This document shows, piece by piece, positions 31,451 to 40,017 of a stretch of DNA of 44,779 nucleotides. The notes below the pieces were generated by a model that saw only the letters and a list, made by a program, of their open reading frames with translations, was not told the DNA's origin and ran no database searches. The DNA is from Mycobacterium gordonae. Lineage in GTDB: Bacteria > Actinomycetota > Actinomycetes > Mycobacteriales > Mycobacteriaceae. A program made the translations under genes and the position numbers. Where the stretch lies: the NCBI RefSeq assembly GCF_001417955.2, contig NZ_LKTM01000340.1, forward strand, positions 1 through 44,779, in the 5' to 3' direction. Numbering within the stretch: position 1 is the stretch's first letter; every line of letters starts with the position of its first letter.

Positions 31451-32128
31451 TCAGGGTTGCGAATCGGCCAGATTTCCACCCTGACGACACGCTCGACGAA
31501 CCGGGGCGGCCGACTCCGCCAGATAGGCCACGATCGCGTTGGTCAACCCCCGCCGCGCCTCGTCGAGGTCGGCGTAGCTGCCGAGCTGCCGTTCCGAGAC
31601 AAGGCCGCGCATCGCACCGGGGATCAGCGTGGCAATCTCGCGCACCCGCTGCGGATCGACCTGCAGATCGGCGAAGGCCTTCTGACAGGTCGCATGCCAG
31701 CCCTGCCCCCACGACCGCAATTCCGCGGCGGTGTGCGGGTAGAGCCGGTCGAGCTCGCCCGGTTCCCTCGGCAGCGCCGCGCGCAGGTTCTCGATCGCCC
31801 GCGAGTCGGGGGCGGTCAGGCCGTCGTACAGCGTGTCGATGATCTCCGCGACCCGCTCCTGCAACGACGCCCCGGTGTCGGGATTGGCGAACACGTTGGC
31901 CCGCCGCTGCGCAGTGTGGTGCAGCACCGCGGCCCAGAACCCGTCGGCGTCCCCGAACTGGTATTGCACGGTGCCCCAGGTGACGCCGATCTGCTTGGCG
32001 ATCCGGTTCGCCGAAACCGCTCCGGGGTCTCCGGATGCCAGGGCGGTCACCGCGGCCTGCAGCATCGCCTCCCGCGTGGCCAGGCCCCGCTTGTTGGCCC
32101 TGCGATTCGCGCTGTCCGCCACTGCCAT
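31451..32128 (-). CDS. TetR family regulator divergent from Rieske operon
   Basis: A 225-residue repressor. The N-terminal HTH (REAMLQAAVTALASGDPGAVS, IGVTWGTVQYQFGDADGFW) is followed by a helical ligand domain with a C-terminal basic tail. It is transcribed away from the Rieske-DapB-DapB operon across 92 bases holding an inverted repeat, so it probably controls that operon. The sequence does not indicate the ligand. Confidence 0.88.
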   Translation of the reverse strand: MAVADSANRRANKRGLATREAMLQAAVTALASGDPGAVSANRIAKQIGVTWGTVQYQFGDADGFWAAVLHHTAQRRANVFANPDTGASLQERVAEIIDTLYDGLTAPDSRAIENLRAALPREPGELDRLYPHTAAELRSWGQGWHATCQKAFADLQVDPQRVREIATLIPGAMRGLVSERQLGSYADLDEARRGLTNAIVAYLAESAAPVRRACRQGGNLADSQP

Positions 32129-32169
32129 GCCGGAATCCTAACGCGGCGGCACAGGTTTCGTTGACTCAT

Positions 32170-32186
32170 CTATGACTTTTTCATAG
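32170..32186. promoter_or_regulatory. Inverted repeat CTATGA-CTTTT-TCATAG
   Basis: A perfect 6-5-6 inverted repeat in the divergent gap, 42 bases after the TetR start codon and 35 bases before the Rieske start. It is AT-rich against the background, and its place suggests an operator for the adjacent TetR overlapping the operon promoter. Confidence 0.5.
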
Positions 32187-32220
32187 AGTGCTTGATGATC
32201 GGACGGAAAGGACCGCGTGC

Positions 32221-33249
32221 ATGGCCAAGCCGCCTTTGTCGATGAAACCTACCGGCTGGTTCCAGGTTGCGTGGTCCGATGAGATCGGCATAGGCGACGT
32301 CCACTCGATGAAGTACTTCGACCAGGAAATGGTGGCCTGGCGCGCCGACTCCGGCCGGCTCACCGTGATGAACGCGTACTGCGAGCACCTCGGAGCGCAT
32401 CTGGGCTACGGCGGCAAGGTCGTCGGCGACGTGCTGCAGTGCCCCTTTCACGGCTGGCAGTGGAGTCAGCAGGGCCGCAACGTCTGCATCCCGTATCAGG
32501 ACCGGCCCAACAAGGGCCGCCGCATTCGCACCTACCCGGTGGTGGAGCGCAACGAGTCGGTCTACATCTGGCACGACATCGAAGGCCGGGCACCGTTTTT
32601 CGAGGCCCCCGACATCTTCGCCGACTTCGCCGACGGCCGCGGGCGTGCCGATTACTACCCACAGCAGCGTTTGTTCCGCGAAGGCCTGGAGTTGCATCCG
32701 CAGTACGTGCTGGAGAACGGCGTCGACTTCGCCCACTTCAAGTACGTGCACAACACGCCGATCGTGCCGATCTTCACCCGGCACGACTTCGACGAGCCGG
32801 TGTCCTACGTCGACTTCACCATCACCTTCGAGGGCAACGACCAGCAGAGCATCGAGGACGTCAAGAGTGGCGTCGAGGCCATCAACGGCGGCCTGGGGGT
32901 AGCCGTCACCAGGAGTTGGGGCATGGTCGACAACCGCACCATCTCGGCGATCACCCCGGTCGACGAGCGGACGTCCGACGTCCGCTTCATGGTTTACATC
33001 GGCAGGGTTCCCGGCAGGGACGACGAGCGCGCCGAAGGCAAGGCCCGCATGTTCGGTGAGGAGATCATCCGGCAGTTCACCCAGGACGTGCACATCTGGG
33101 CGCACCAGCGGTATTCCGACCCGCCGGCGCTCGCGAACGCCGAGTACGAGGGGTTCACCGCGATCCGCAACTGGGCCAAGAAGTTCTACCCCGATGTAAA
33201 GGGCGGCACCGCCGCCGAACTCAGCAGCTCCGGAAAGGCACAACCATGA
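32221..33249 (+). CDS. Rieske non-heme iron oxygenase, KshA-like layout
   Basis: A 342-residue terminal oxygenase. The [2Fe-2S] Rieske centre uses Cys54/His56 (CEHLGAHLGYGG) and Cys74/His77 (CPFHGWQW). The mononuclear iron site is Asn166, Asp169, His172, His177 (ENGVDFAHFKYVH), the N-x2-D-x2-H-x4-H spacing of KshA-type steroid hydroxylases. It should hydroxylate a ring or alkyl carbon with electrons from a separate reductase, which is not encoded nearby. The start at ATG 32221 has AAAGGA upstream. Its stop overlaps the next gene (ATGA). Confidence 0.9.
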   Translation: MAKPPLSMKPTGWFQVAWSDEIGIGDVHSMKYFDQEMVAWRADSGRLTVMNAYCEHLGAHLGYGGKVVGDVLQCPFHGWQWSQQGRNVCIPYQDRPNKGRRIRTYPVVERNESVYIWHDIEGRAPFFEAPDIFADFADGRGRADYYPQQRLFREGLELHPQYVLENGVDFAHFKYVHNTPIVPIFTRHDFDEPVSYVDFTITFEGNDQQSIEDVKSGVEAINGGLGVAVTRSWGMVDNRTISAITPVDERTSDVRFMVYIGRVPGRDDERAEGKARMFGEEIIRQFTQDVHIWAHQRYSDPPALANAEYEGFTAIRNWAKKFYPDVKGGTAAELSSSGKAQP

Positions 33250-34325
33250 CGTCCCCGATCAAGGTCTTCCAGGTCGCCACCGGCAACGTGGGTTCTGAGA
33301 TGATCAAGCGCATCGCGACGCATCCCGACCTGGAATTGATTGGGGTGCACTGTTACTCACCGGAGAAGGTCGGGCGCGATGTCGGCGAACTGGTCGGGTT
33401 GGCACCCAACGGCGTCGTGGCGACCGGCAGCGTCGAGGAGATCATCACCGCCAAGCCTGACGTGCTGACCTTCCACGGCGTCTTTCCCGACGAGGATCTG
33501 TACGTGAAAGTCCTTGAGGCAGGAATCAATATCGTCACCACGGCGGACTGGATCACCGGTTGGCACCGTGATCGCAACCATCCGCACCACTCCGGCAAGC
33601 CCGTCACCCAGCTGCTGGCGGAGGCTTGTCACAAGGGTGGCTCCACGTTTTACGGGACGGGCATGAACCCCGGAGTCAACCAGATCCTCGGTGTGGTCTG
33701 TTCAGCCGATGTGGCCGAGATCGAGAACGTCACCACCATCGAGTCGGTCGACGTGTCGTGCCACCACTCCAAGGACACCTGGATCGAGGTGGGTTACGGA
33801 CTGCCCGTGGATGATCCGTCCATCCCGGGCAAATTGGAGAAGTACACGCGCGTGTTCGCCGACAGCGTGTTGATGATGGCCGACTGCTTCGACCTCACGC
33901 TCGACGAGGTCAAATTCGACTACGAATTGGGCGCCTGCACCAAGGACGTCGACCTGGGTTGGTACACGCTGCCGAAGGGTTCGCTGGGTGGCAACTACAT
34001 CAAGTACCAGGGCATGGTGGACGGCGTGCCCAGGGTCGAGACACACCTGGAGTGGCAGATGACCCCGCACACCGACCCCAGCTGGGATATCAAGGGCTGC
34101 TACATCACTCAGATCAAGGGCGACCCGTGCATCTACAACAAGCACATGATCTTCCCCAAGCCCGGCGTCGATCTGTCCAACCCTGACAACTTCGCGTCCA
34201 TCGGCATGACGGTCACCGGGCTGCCGGCGCTCAATTCGATCAGGTCGGTCGTCGCCGCTCCTCCGGGTCTACTCACCAGTGCCGACCTGCCGTTGCGCGC
34301 ATTCGCCGGCCGCTTCAATATCTAG
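33246..34325 (+). CDS. DapB-like NAD(P)-dependent reductase/dehydrogenase 1
   Basis: A 359-residue protein with an N-terminal Rossmann fold (KVFQVATGNVGSEMIKRI) and a DapB-like pattern: PDVLTFHGV, NIVTTADW, and GTGMNPGVNQILG. Such proteins include 2,4-diaminopentanoate dehydrogenase-type enzymes and many actinobacterial dihydrodipicolinate reductase-like proteins of unknown substrate. It is not the lysine-pathway DapB, which is about 245 residues and has a different active-site motif. It overlaps the Rieske gene by ATGA and is followed at once by a paralogue. Confidence 0.83.
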   Translation: MTSPIKVFQVATGNVGSEMIKRIATHPDLELIGVHCYSPEKVGRDVGELVGLAPNGVVATGSVEEIITAKPDVLTFHGVFPDEDLYVKVLEAGINIVTTADWITGWHRDRNHPHHSGKPVTQLLAEACHKGGSTFYGTGMNPGVNQILGVVCSADVAEIENVTTIESVDVSCHHSKDTWIEVGYGLPVDDPSIPGKLEKYTRVFADSVLMMADCFDLTLDEVKFDYELGACTKDVDLGWYTLPKGSLGGNYIKYQGMVDGVPRVETHLEWQMTPHTDPSWDIKGCYITQIKGDPCIYNKHMIFPKPGVDLSNPDNFASIGMTVTGLPALNSIRSVVAAPPGLLTSADLPLRAFAGRFNI

Positions 34326-35408
34326 ATGCGCCGAATCATTCTCTGGGGCACCGGCGCGGTGGGCCAGGAAATGCTGACCACCGTCCTCGACCACCGCCCC
34401 GACCTGCGCATCGTCGGTGCCCGGGTCTACTCCGCCGAGAAGGACGGCGTGGACGTCGGCACCCTGGCCGGACGCGACCCCATCGGTGTCACCGCCACCA
34501 CCGACGTCGCCGAGATTCTGGCTCTCGACGCCGACTGCGTGCTGTATACGCCGCGCAACGCAAACCTCGACGAGGTGTGCGCGCTACTGGCAAGCGGGAA
34601 AAACGTTGCCACCACTGCGTTCCTGTTTCATCCGCGGCGCCTCCCGCCCGCCGACCGGGACCGGTTGGCGGCGGCCTGCCGAGCCGGTGATGCCTCCGTG
34701 CACGGCAGCGGTCTCAATCCCGGCAACCTGTCGGGGGTCCTGCCCCTGGCGTTGTCAGGAATGAGCCGCACCATCGACAAGGTCACCCTGCAGGAGCGCG
34801 CCGACTGGTCGGTGTACGAGAGCACCTCGATCACGTTCGACAACATGGCTTTTGGGCAGCCGGTCGATCAGATCAGTCCCACCGCAAGCGAATTCCTCGC
34901 CTTCAACAGCTCGATCTTCGAAGAGCAGGTCTGGTTTCTCGCCGACGAGTTGAACGCCGGCATCGACGAGGTAGTCGCGGCGGTGGAAGCGGTGCCCGCC
35001 CAGAGCGACCATCAGATCTTCGAGCACCTGCTGCGCGCCGGAACCACCGCCGGCCAGCGGTGGACGTGGTCCGGGCGTCGCGGCGAACAGACGCTCATCG
35101 AGATCGAGACATTGTGGACGGTGGGCGGTGAGTATCCCGGGCATTGGCCCAAACCCGAGCATGGATGGACGCTGACCATCGAGGGCGACCCGTCCATGCG
35201 AGCCCACTTCTTCGCGCTGGCCAGCTTCACCCGGTCCGCGACCATGGCCGAGCACGTCCGCTCGGCCAGTGTCGCCACCGCGATGCAGGTGCTCAACGCC
35301 GTGCCGGCAGTCTGTGCCGCGCCGCCCGGGTTCGCCACGAGTGCCGGATTGCCAGTTATCCGCAGCTACACCGGTTTTGGCAACTCAGTCGTCGGTCTCG
35401 ACGACTAA
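34326..35408 (+). CDS. DapB-like NAD(P)-dependent reductase/dehydrogenase 2
   Basis: A 360-residue paralogue of the preceding gene, with the same layout: RIILWGTGAVGQEML, DCVLYTPRNANLDEV, NVATTAFLFHP and GSGLNPGNLSGVLPLAL. It starts the base after the upstream stop, with no visible ribosome-binding site, so translation is probably by re-initiation. Two adjacent, quite diverged copies could act as a heterodimer or in two successive steps. The 3' end overlaps the convergent stress-protein gene by 24 bases. Confidence 0.82.
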   Translation: MRRIILWGTGAVGQEMLTTVLDHRPDLRIVGARVYSAEKDGVDVGTLAGRDPIGVTATTDVAEILALDADCVLYTPRNANLDEVCALLASGKNVATTAFLFHPRRLPPADRDRLAAACRAGDASVHGSGLNPGNLSGVLPLALSGMSRTIDKVTLQERADWSVYESTSITFDNMAFGQPVDQISPTASEFLAFNSSIFEEQVWFLADELNAGIDEVVAAVEAVPAQSDHQIFEHLLRAGTTAGQRWTWSGRRGEQTLIEIETLWTVGGEYPGHWPKPEHGWTLTIEGDPSMRAHFFALASFTRSATMAEHVRSASVATAMQVLNAVPAVCAAPPGFATSAGLPVIRSYTGFGNSVVGLDD

Positions 35409-35831
35409 CACCTCGGTCTTCGCCTTACGCTCGACCGCTTTGGGAACCGAACCGATGACCTTTCCGACGATCGAACTGGTCCCGACGTTGCCCACCACCA
35501 GCAGGTCGGCGTCGACGTCTTCGGCCAGCTGCACCAGCGCGTCCACCGCAGCGCCTTCCACCGCACGCTCCTCGACGTCGGCGGCACCGGCCTCTTTCGC
35601 CCGGTCGGCGGCGGACCGCAGCATGTCGTAGACCGGGGCATTGCCCCGGGTTCGATACTCGACGGTGCGAGCCTGGTCGGGATCGGTGCCGCCCCGATCC
35701 TCATCCAGATATGCCGACGCGACGATCAACTTGGCACCCGACTCCGCTGCGATTTTCGCCGCCCGGTCAACGGCACGAAAAGACGTGTCGGACCCGTCGG
35801 TCCCGACCACCACGACCTGGTATTTGCCCAT
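35385..35831 (-). CDS. Universal stress protein (Usp family)
   Basis: A 148-residue single-domain Usp resembling Rv1636 (TB15.3). The N-terminal strand VVVGTDGSDTSFRAVDRAA is followed by the nucleotide-binding motif VVGNVGTSSIVGKVIGSVPKAV (in part G-x2-G-x9-G-S). Rv1636-type proteins bind cAMP and ATP. It converges with the second DapB-like gene. Confidence 0.92.
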   Translation of the reverse strand: MGKYQVVVVGTDGSDTSFRAVDRAAKIAAESGAKLIVASAYLDEDRGGTDPDQARTVEYRTRGNAPVYDMLRSAADRAKEAGAADVEERAVEGAAVDALVQLAEDVDADLLVVGNVGTSSIVGKVIGSVPKAVERKAKTEVLVVETDD

Positions 35832-35875
35832 GGAAGATAACTAGCCGCCATCGCCCCAAATCAAACCCCTCGGCG

Positions 35876-36886
35876 TCAGGAACCCAGCGCCAGAATGAGT
35901 TTGCCGGTGTTGTCGCCGCGAAACAGCTTCAGCAGGACCTCGGGGAAGTCGCCGACGCCTCCTTCGATGATCTGCTCCCGCGAGCGCAATTCGCCGCTGC
36001 GCAGCCAATCCGCCAGCTGCACAACACCTTCGCGGTAACGGTCGGCATAGTCGAAGATGACGAAGCCGGTCATCGAGGCGCGGGCGACCAACAGCTGCAT
36101 GTAGTTCGCCGGGCCGCGCAGCTCGTCGCTGGCATTGTATTGCGAGATCGCGCCGCAGATGACGACGCGCGCGCCACGGGCCAGCCGGGACAGCGCCGCT
36201 TCCAGGGTCGCTCCCCCGACATTGTCGAAGAAGACGTCGATGCCGTCGGGCGCGTGTGTCTTGAGCTGCCCGCGCAGATCGCCGGCCTTGTAGTCGATGG
36301 CGGCGTCGAAGCCGAGTTCCTCGACCAGCCAGCGGCATTTTTCCTCGCCGCCCGCGATGCCGACGGCCCGGCAACCTTTGATACGGGCGATCTGACCGGC
36401 GATGCTGCCCACCGATCCGGCGGCGCCGGAGACGACGACGGTCTGGCCTGGTTGGGGCCGGCCGACGTCGAGGAGCCCGAAATAGGCGGTCAAACCGCTG
36501 ATGCCCAGCGCGCCGAGGTGCACCGGGGCGGGCGCCAGCGTGGTGTCGACGGGGGTCACGTCGCGGCCGTCGGAGACCGCGTAGCGCTGCACCCCGAACG
36601 TTCCGAATACCTCGTCGCCGTCCGCGAAATCCGGGTGCCGCGACTCGATGACCCGCCCGATGGCGCCGGCTCGCATCACCTCGCCGATCTCCACCGCCGG
36701 CACGTACGACCGGCCGGCATTCATCCACGTCCGCATTGCCGGATCGACCGACAGGTACTCGACCTGCACCAGGAACTCGCCCTCCGCCGGAGCCGCGGCG
36801 GGTTCATCGTTGATCTGCCAATCGGAGACCTTCGGCAGTCCGACCGGACGGGCGGCCAGCCGGCACACGGTATTGGTGAGCGTCAT
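35876..36886 (-). CDS. Zinc-free MDR NADP-dependent oxidoreductase
   Basis: A 336-residue medium-chain reductase of the leukotriene B4 dehydrogenase/CurA type. The N-terminal part contains LSVDPAMRTWM, the NADPH fold starts at VVVSGAAGSVGSIAGQIA (151-168), and FFDNVGG follows. There are no zinc ligands. It reduces double bonds of alpha,beta-unsaturated carbonyls. Its start overlaps the upstream F420 gene (ATGA) and it ends a three-gene operon. I chose ATG 36886; upstream residues in that frame are shadow of the neighbour. Confidence 0.9.
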   Translation of the reverse strand: MTLTNTVCRLAARPVGLPKVSDWQINDEPAAAPAEGEFLVQVEYLSVDPAMRTWMNAGRSYVPAVEIGEVMRAGAIGRVIESRHPDFADGDEVFGTFGVQRYAVSDGRDVTPVDTTLAPAPVHLGALGISGLTAYFGLLDVGRPQPGQTVVVSGAAGSVGSIAGQIARIKGCRAVGIAGGEEKCRWLVEELGFDAAIDYKAGDLRGQLKTHAPDGIDVFFDNVGGATLEAALSRLARGARVVICGAISQYNASDELRGPANYMQLLVARASMTGFVIFDYADRYREGVVQLADWLRSGELRSREQIIEGGVGDFPEVLLKLFRGDNTGKLILALGS

Positions 36887-37848
36887 GGCATCTCCTGACT
36901 CAACGCGGTGAGAACCCGACGGCCGCCGGCATCCTCTGCTGTGCCGGGCACCGCTGCGACACAGTCGGCCCCCGCCTCCCGGTACTCGCGCAGACGCTGC
37001 GCGATCCGGTTCGCAGACCCCAGGGCGCACACCGTATCCAGCAGCTCGACGGGAATGGCGGCCGCCAGATCGCGGCGGGAGGCACCGGCGCGGGCCCGCT
37101 GCACCAGTTCGCCGAAACCCAACGCGCTGAACATCTCTCCGTAGCCGGGCGGTGCCAGATAGACGCCCAGCTGACCGGCGAGTTGCGCGTGCGCGGCGGG
37201 ACCGGGATCGAGCGCGACCGGCACCCAGACCGTGAGCCGCGGGGCGGGGCGGCCCGCCGCGGCATGGTCGATGGCTTGACGCACCTGGGCCACGCGCCCG
37301 GGCGAGGCGAGGTTGAGCACCACTTCATCGGCCTGTCGTGCCGCCAGCGCGATCATGCCAGGACCGAACGCGCCCAACGCGATTCGCGCCTCCGGAACCG
37401 GGTTGCGCAACCGGAAACCATTGCTGCTGACGTGCCGGCCGTGGTAGCTGACGCGCTCGCCGGCCAGCATCGGCCGCAGGCATTCGATGGTCTCCCTCAT
37501 GACGGGGACGTGGTGGGCCCAGCCGCGGTTGTGCCAGCCGGTCACGATGGCCGGGCTGGAGGCTCCCAGGGCGAGGTCGACGCGGTTGCCGGTGAGGGAG
37601 GCCACGGTGCTGACGCCGAGTGCGAGAGTCACCGGGCCACGCACACCGACGGCCAATGGTCCGATCTTCAGCGGCAACTCCGAGGCGCGCAGCCCGATCG
37701 CGGTCGCCAGAGCGAACGCATCGTAGGTTGCCATCTCCCCGACCCAGAGGGCATCGAACCCGGATTCCGACACCGTCCGCGCGATCTCCAATGCCTCGCA
37801 GTCCGGCCGGTCGAGCCAAAACGGAAGGACGACTTCGAGTTTCGTCAC
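36883..37848 (-). CDS. LLM-class F420-dependent oxidoreductase
   Basis: A 321-residue luciferase-like protein. It has GFDALWVGEMATYD, LPLKIGPLAVGVRGPVTLA, TGNRVDLALGASSP and ARIALGAFGPGMIALAARQADEVVLN. It starts with GTG overlapping the stop of the acyl-CoA-dehydrogenase-like gene (GTGA) and ends overlapping the MDR gene (ATGA). Tight coupling with those two oxidoreductases suggests successive redox steps on one substrate. Confidence 0.87.
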   Translation of the reverse strand: MTKLEVVLPFWLDRPDCEALEIARTVSESGFDALWVGEMATYDAFALATAIGLRASELPLKIGPLAVGVRGPVTLALGVSTVASLTGNRVDLALGASSPAIVTGWHNRGWAHHVPVMRETIECLRPMLAGERVSYHGRHVSSNGFRLRNPVPEARIALGAFGPGMIALAARQADEVVLNLASPGRVAQVRQAIDHAAAGRPAPRLTVWVPVALDPGPAAHAQLAGQLGVYLAPPGYGEMFSALGFGELVQRARAGASRRDLAAAIPVELLDTVCALGSANRIAQRLREYREAGADCVAAVPGTAEDAGGRRVLTALSQEMP

Positions 37849-38972
37849 AGCATCGAGGTGTCGGCGTGCTGGTCGAGCAGCAGGCGACCGGGCAGTTCGC
37901 GGGATGCCTCGTTCACCTGGAAGTGAGCGGTGGCGGTGAACGCGTCGCGGAACCGGCGCTGCAGCGGCGACGTGTCGTAGATGGCGGTGCCGCCCGCCAG
38001 GTCGTACATGGTGCGCACCACGTCGGCCGAGGTACGTGCGGCGTGGGTGGCCGCCAGGCGCAACCGGTTGCGCAGGGCAACGGGTACGGGTTCGGGTTCC
38101 TGGCTTGCCTGCCAGGCGGTTTCGGTCGCCTCGTAGTACAGCGCGCGGGCCGCAGCCAGTGCCGACTCCGCCGTGGCCACCGCGGCCTGGGTCGCCGGGC
38201 GCTCCGCCAGGGTGCGCGTCGACCCCAGTCCCTTCTTGCCACCGGCCAACTCGACGAGGTCGTCGATCGCGGCGCGGGCATTGCCCAGCGCGGCCGCGGC
38301 GACCGACAGCGCGAAGAACCCGAACACCGGGAATCGATACAACGGCCGGTCCACCGCCGGCCCGTCGAACACCGAGAACACCCTGTCGGCGGGGACGAAG
38401 ACCTCGTCGGCGACGGTGTCGTGGCTGCCGGTGCCGCGCAGGCCCAGGGTGTGCCAGTTGTCGAGGACCCGCAGATCTTCTTTGGGCAGCGCGACCACAG
38501 CGGGCACTCGGCTCTCATCGACGAAACAACCCGCAAACAGCATGTCCGCGTGCGTGATTCCGCTGCAGAACGGCCAGCGCCCCGACACGATCACGCCGCC
38601 GTCGACCGTCTTAGCCCTGCCCCGCGGCGCCCACACCCCGGCCGCGACACCCTTCCCGCCGCCGAACATCTCGTCCCTGGGCGCATCCGGGAGGTAGGCC
38701 ACCAGCAGCGCACTGGTGATCGCGATCGACACACACCAACCTGTGGCCGCGTCGCCGCGCGCGATCGCCTCGGCACACCGCAGGGCCGTCGGCGGTGACA
38801 GTTCGAGTGCGTCCACCTCGCGCGGCATGGTGGCGCGCAACATGCCGGCCTCGTTGAGACGGGCGACGAGCTCGGGCGGCAGCCTGCGCTCCCGATCGAT
38901 CTCGGATGCCGACTCGCGGGCCGACAGGGCGATCTTCTCCGCGAGGACCTCGGGGGTGTCTGCGTGATTCAT
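37845..38972 (-). CDS. Acyl-CoA dehydrogenase-like flavin monooxygenase
   Basis: A 375-residue flavoprotein of the acyl-CoA dehydrogenase type-2 C-terminal group, which includes HsaA, DszC and SfnC-like monooxygenases. Visible features are ATGWCVSIAITSALL near 75, VSGRWPFCSG, and the C-terminal GGTAIYDTSPLQRRFRD. It lacks the catalytic Glu region of true dehydrogenases. HsaA-type enzymes need a separate flavin reductase, which is not present here. The start is ATG 38972 behind GGGAG. It is the first gene of an operon divergent from the HxlR regulator. Confidence 0.86.
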   Translation of the reverse strand: MNHADTPEVLAEKIALSARESASEIDRERRLPPELVARLNEAGMLRATMPREVDALELSPPTALRCAEAIARGDAATGWCVSIAITSALLVAYLPDAPRDEMFGGGKGVAAGVWAPRGRAKTVDGGVIVSGRWPFCSGITHADMLFAGCFVDESRVPAVVALPKEDLRVLDNWHTLGLRGTGSHDTVADEVFVPADRVFSVFDGPAVDRPLYRFPVFGFFALSVAAAALGNARAAIDDLVELAGGKKGLGSTRTLAERPATQAAVATAESALAAARALYYEATETAWQASQEPEPVPVALRNRLRLAATHAARTSADVVRTMYDLAGGTAIYDTSPLQRRFRDAFTATAHFQVNEASRELPGRLLLDQHADTSML

Positions 38973-39018
38973 CGGCGGCTCCCGGTGGTGATGACGGTGC
39001 AGACAAGTTATCACGTGC

Positions 39019-39035
39019 GGTTCAGTTATTGAACC
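39019..39035. promoter_or_regulatory. HxlR operator: GGTTCA-GTTAT-TGAACC
   Basis: A perfect 6-5-6 inverted repeat in the divergent gap between the flavoprotein operon and hxlR. A second, less perfect copy (GTACAGTGACTGAAC at 39037-39051) follows 17 bases on and ends just before the hxlR start codon. Tandem sites fit autoregulation by the adjacent HxlR protein. Confidence 0.6.
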
Positions 39036-39052
39036 GGTACAGTGACTGAACT

Positions 39053-39514
39053 ATGACGGCCGCCGATCTGTCCCACCGCTTCCAAGGGGAATCGGTCGGC
39101 CGGGCGCTGGAGTTGGTCGGCGAACGGTGGACGCTGCTGATTTTGCGCGAGGCGTTTTTCGGGGTGCAGCGCTTCGGCCAACTCGCCCGCAATCTCAGCA
39201 TTCCGCGGCCCACGTTGTCATCACGCCTGCGAATGCTCGTCGATGCGGGGCTGCTTGAACGGGTGCGCTATTCGCAGGATCCGGAGCGTTACGAGTATCG
39301 CCTCACCGAGGTGGGGCACGACCTTTTCGGCGCCGTCGTGGTGTTGATGCGGTGGGGCGACGAACACCTGCCGAACCCGGACGGACCGCCAATTGTGTTG
39401 CGGCACCAGGCTTGTGGCGAGGTTGCGGACCCACGGCTGATTTGCGCCCACTGCGGCGGGGAGATCACCGCGCGCAATGTGACGCCCGAAGCGGGCCCTG
39501 GATTCTCTGCCTGA
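39053..39514 (+). CDS. HxlR family transcriptional regulator
   Basis: A 153-residue winged-helix protein. The HxlR pattern is clear: GRALELVGERWTLLILREAFFGVQRFGQLARNL in parts, then IPRPTLSSRLRMLVDAGLLERV and YRLTEVGHDLF. The C-terminal tail adds a small zinc-ribbon-like piece (HQACGEVADPRLICAHCGGE) with Cys residues spaced as C...CxxC, common in mycobacterial HxlR proteins. It diverges from the flavoprotein operon, which it probably controls through the repeats at 39019-39051. Confidence 0.92.
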   Translation: MTAADLSHRFQGESVGRALELVGERWTLLILREAFFGVQRFGQLARNLSIPRPTLSSRLRMLVDAGLLERVRYSQDPERYEYRLTEVGHDLFGAVVVLMRWGDEHLPNPDGPPIVLRHQACGEVADPRLICAHCGGEITARNVTPEAGPGFSA

Positions 39515-39565
39515 AACGCGATAGCGCGCGTGATATCAGAGTAGGGTCGGCGCCGAGGAGGCGAC

Positions 39566-40006
39566 ATGGTCCGCGCAGCAGTCACTTTGGCGGGGTTGAT
39601 GTTGTTCGCCGCCGGTGGAGTGCAGTCTGCATCGGCCGACCCTAATGGTCGTCAATACGTCCGGACCCAGTCCGGTGCGGTCCGGTGCATCGTCATCTCG
39701 GCCGAACTGAACGACGGTGACTCGATGGTCACCTGCGAACACGGGCCGGGCTTTGCGCAGGCACCGGTCGGTCCGTACGGCGAGCACTTCGACGAGGCCG
39801 TGATCCGCGCGTCGGGCGCCTTCAGCTGGAACAACGCCAACCTCGGTGGCGGCGGGACACCGCAGAACGATCTGGTGCTGAACTACGGTCAGACGTACCA
39901 CGTTCTGGGCTGGACGATCGTTCCGAGTAGCGACGGCACCCGCTTCACCAATGACGGCACCGGCCACGGCATGTTCGTCAGCATCGATAACGTGAAGTCG
40001 TTCTGA
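39566..40006 (+). CDS. Secreted mycobacterial protein of unknown function
   Basis: A 146-residue protein with a classical signal peptide (RAAVTLAGLMLFAAGGVQSASA, cleavage before DP near residue 25). The mature part has two Cys (VRCIVIS, VTCEHGPGF) able to form a disulfide, then SWNNANLGGGGTPQNDLVL and FTNDGTGHGMFVSIDNV. A GAGGAGG lies about 8 bases before the ATG. It resembles small exported proteins conserved in mycobacteria. I cannot name a function. Confidence 0.8.
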   Translation: MVRAAVTLAGLMLFAAGGVQSASADPNGRQYVRTQSGAVRCIVISAELNDGDSMVTCEHGPGFAQAPVGPYGEHFDEAVIRASGAFSWNNANLGGGGTPQNDLVLNYGQTYHVLGWTIVPSSDGTRFTNDGTGHGMFVSIDNVKSF

Positions 40007-40017
40007 CGGCACGCGGG

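Noticed and set aside
32170..33243. 357-codon minus-strand ORF opposite the Rieske gene
   Set aside because: It mirrors the Rieske reading frame, has no recognisable motif, and would remove the divergent promoter.
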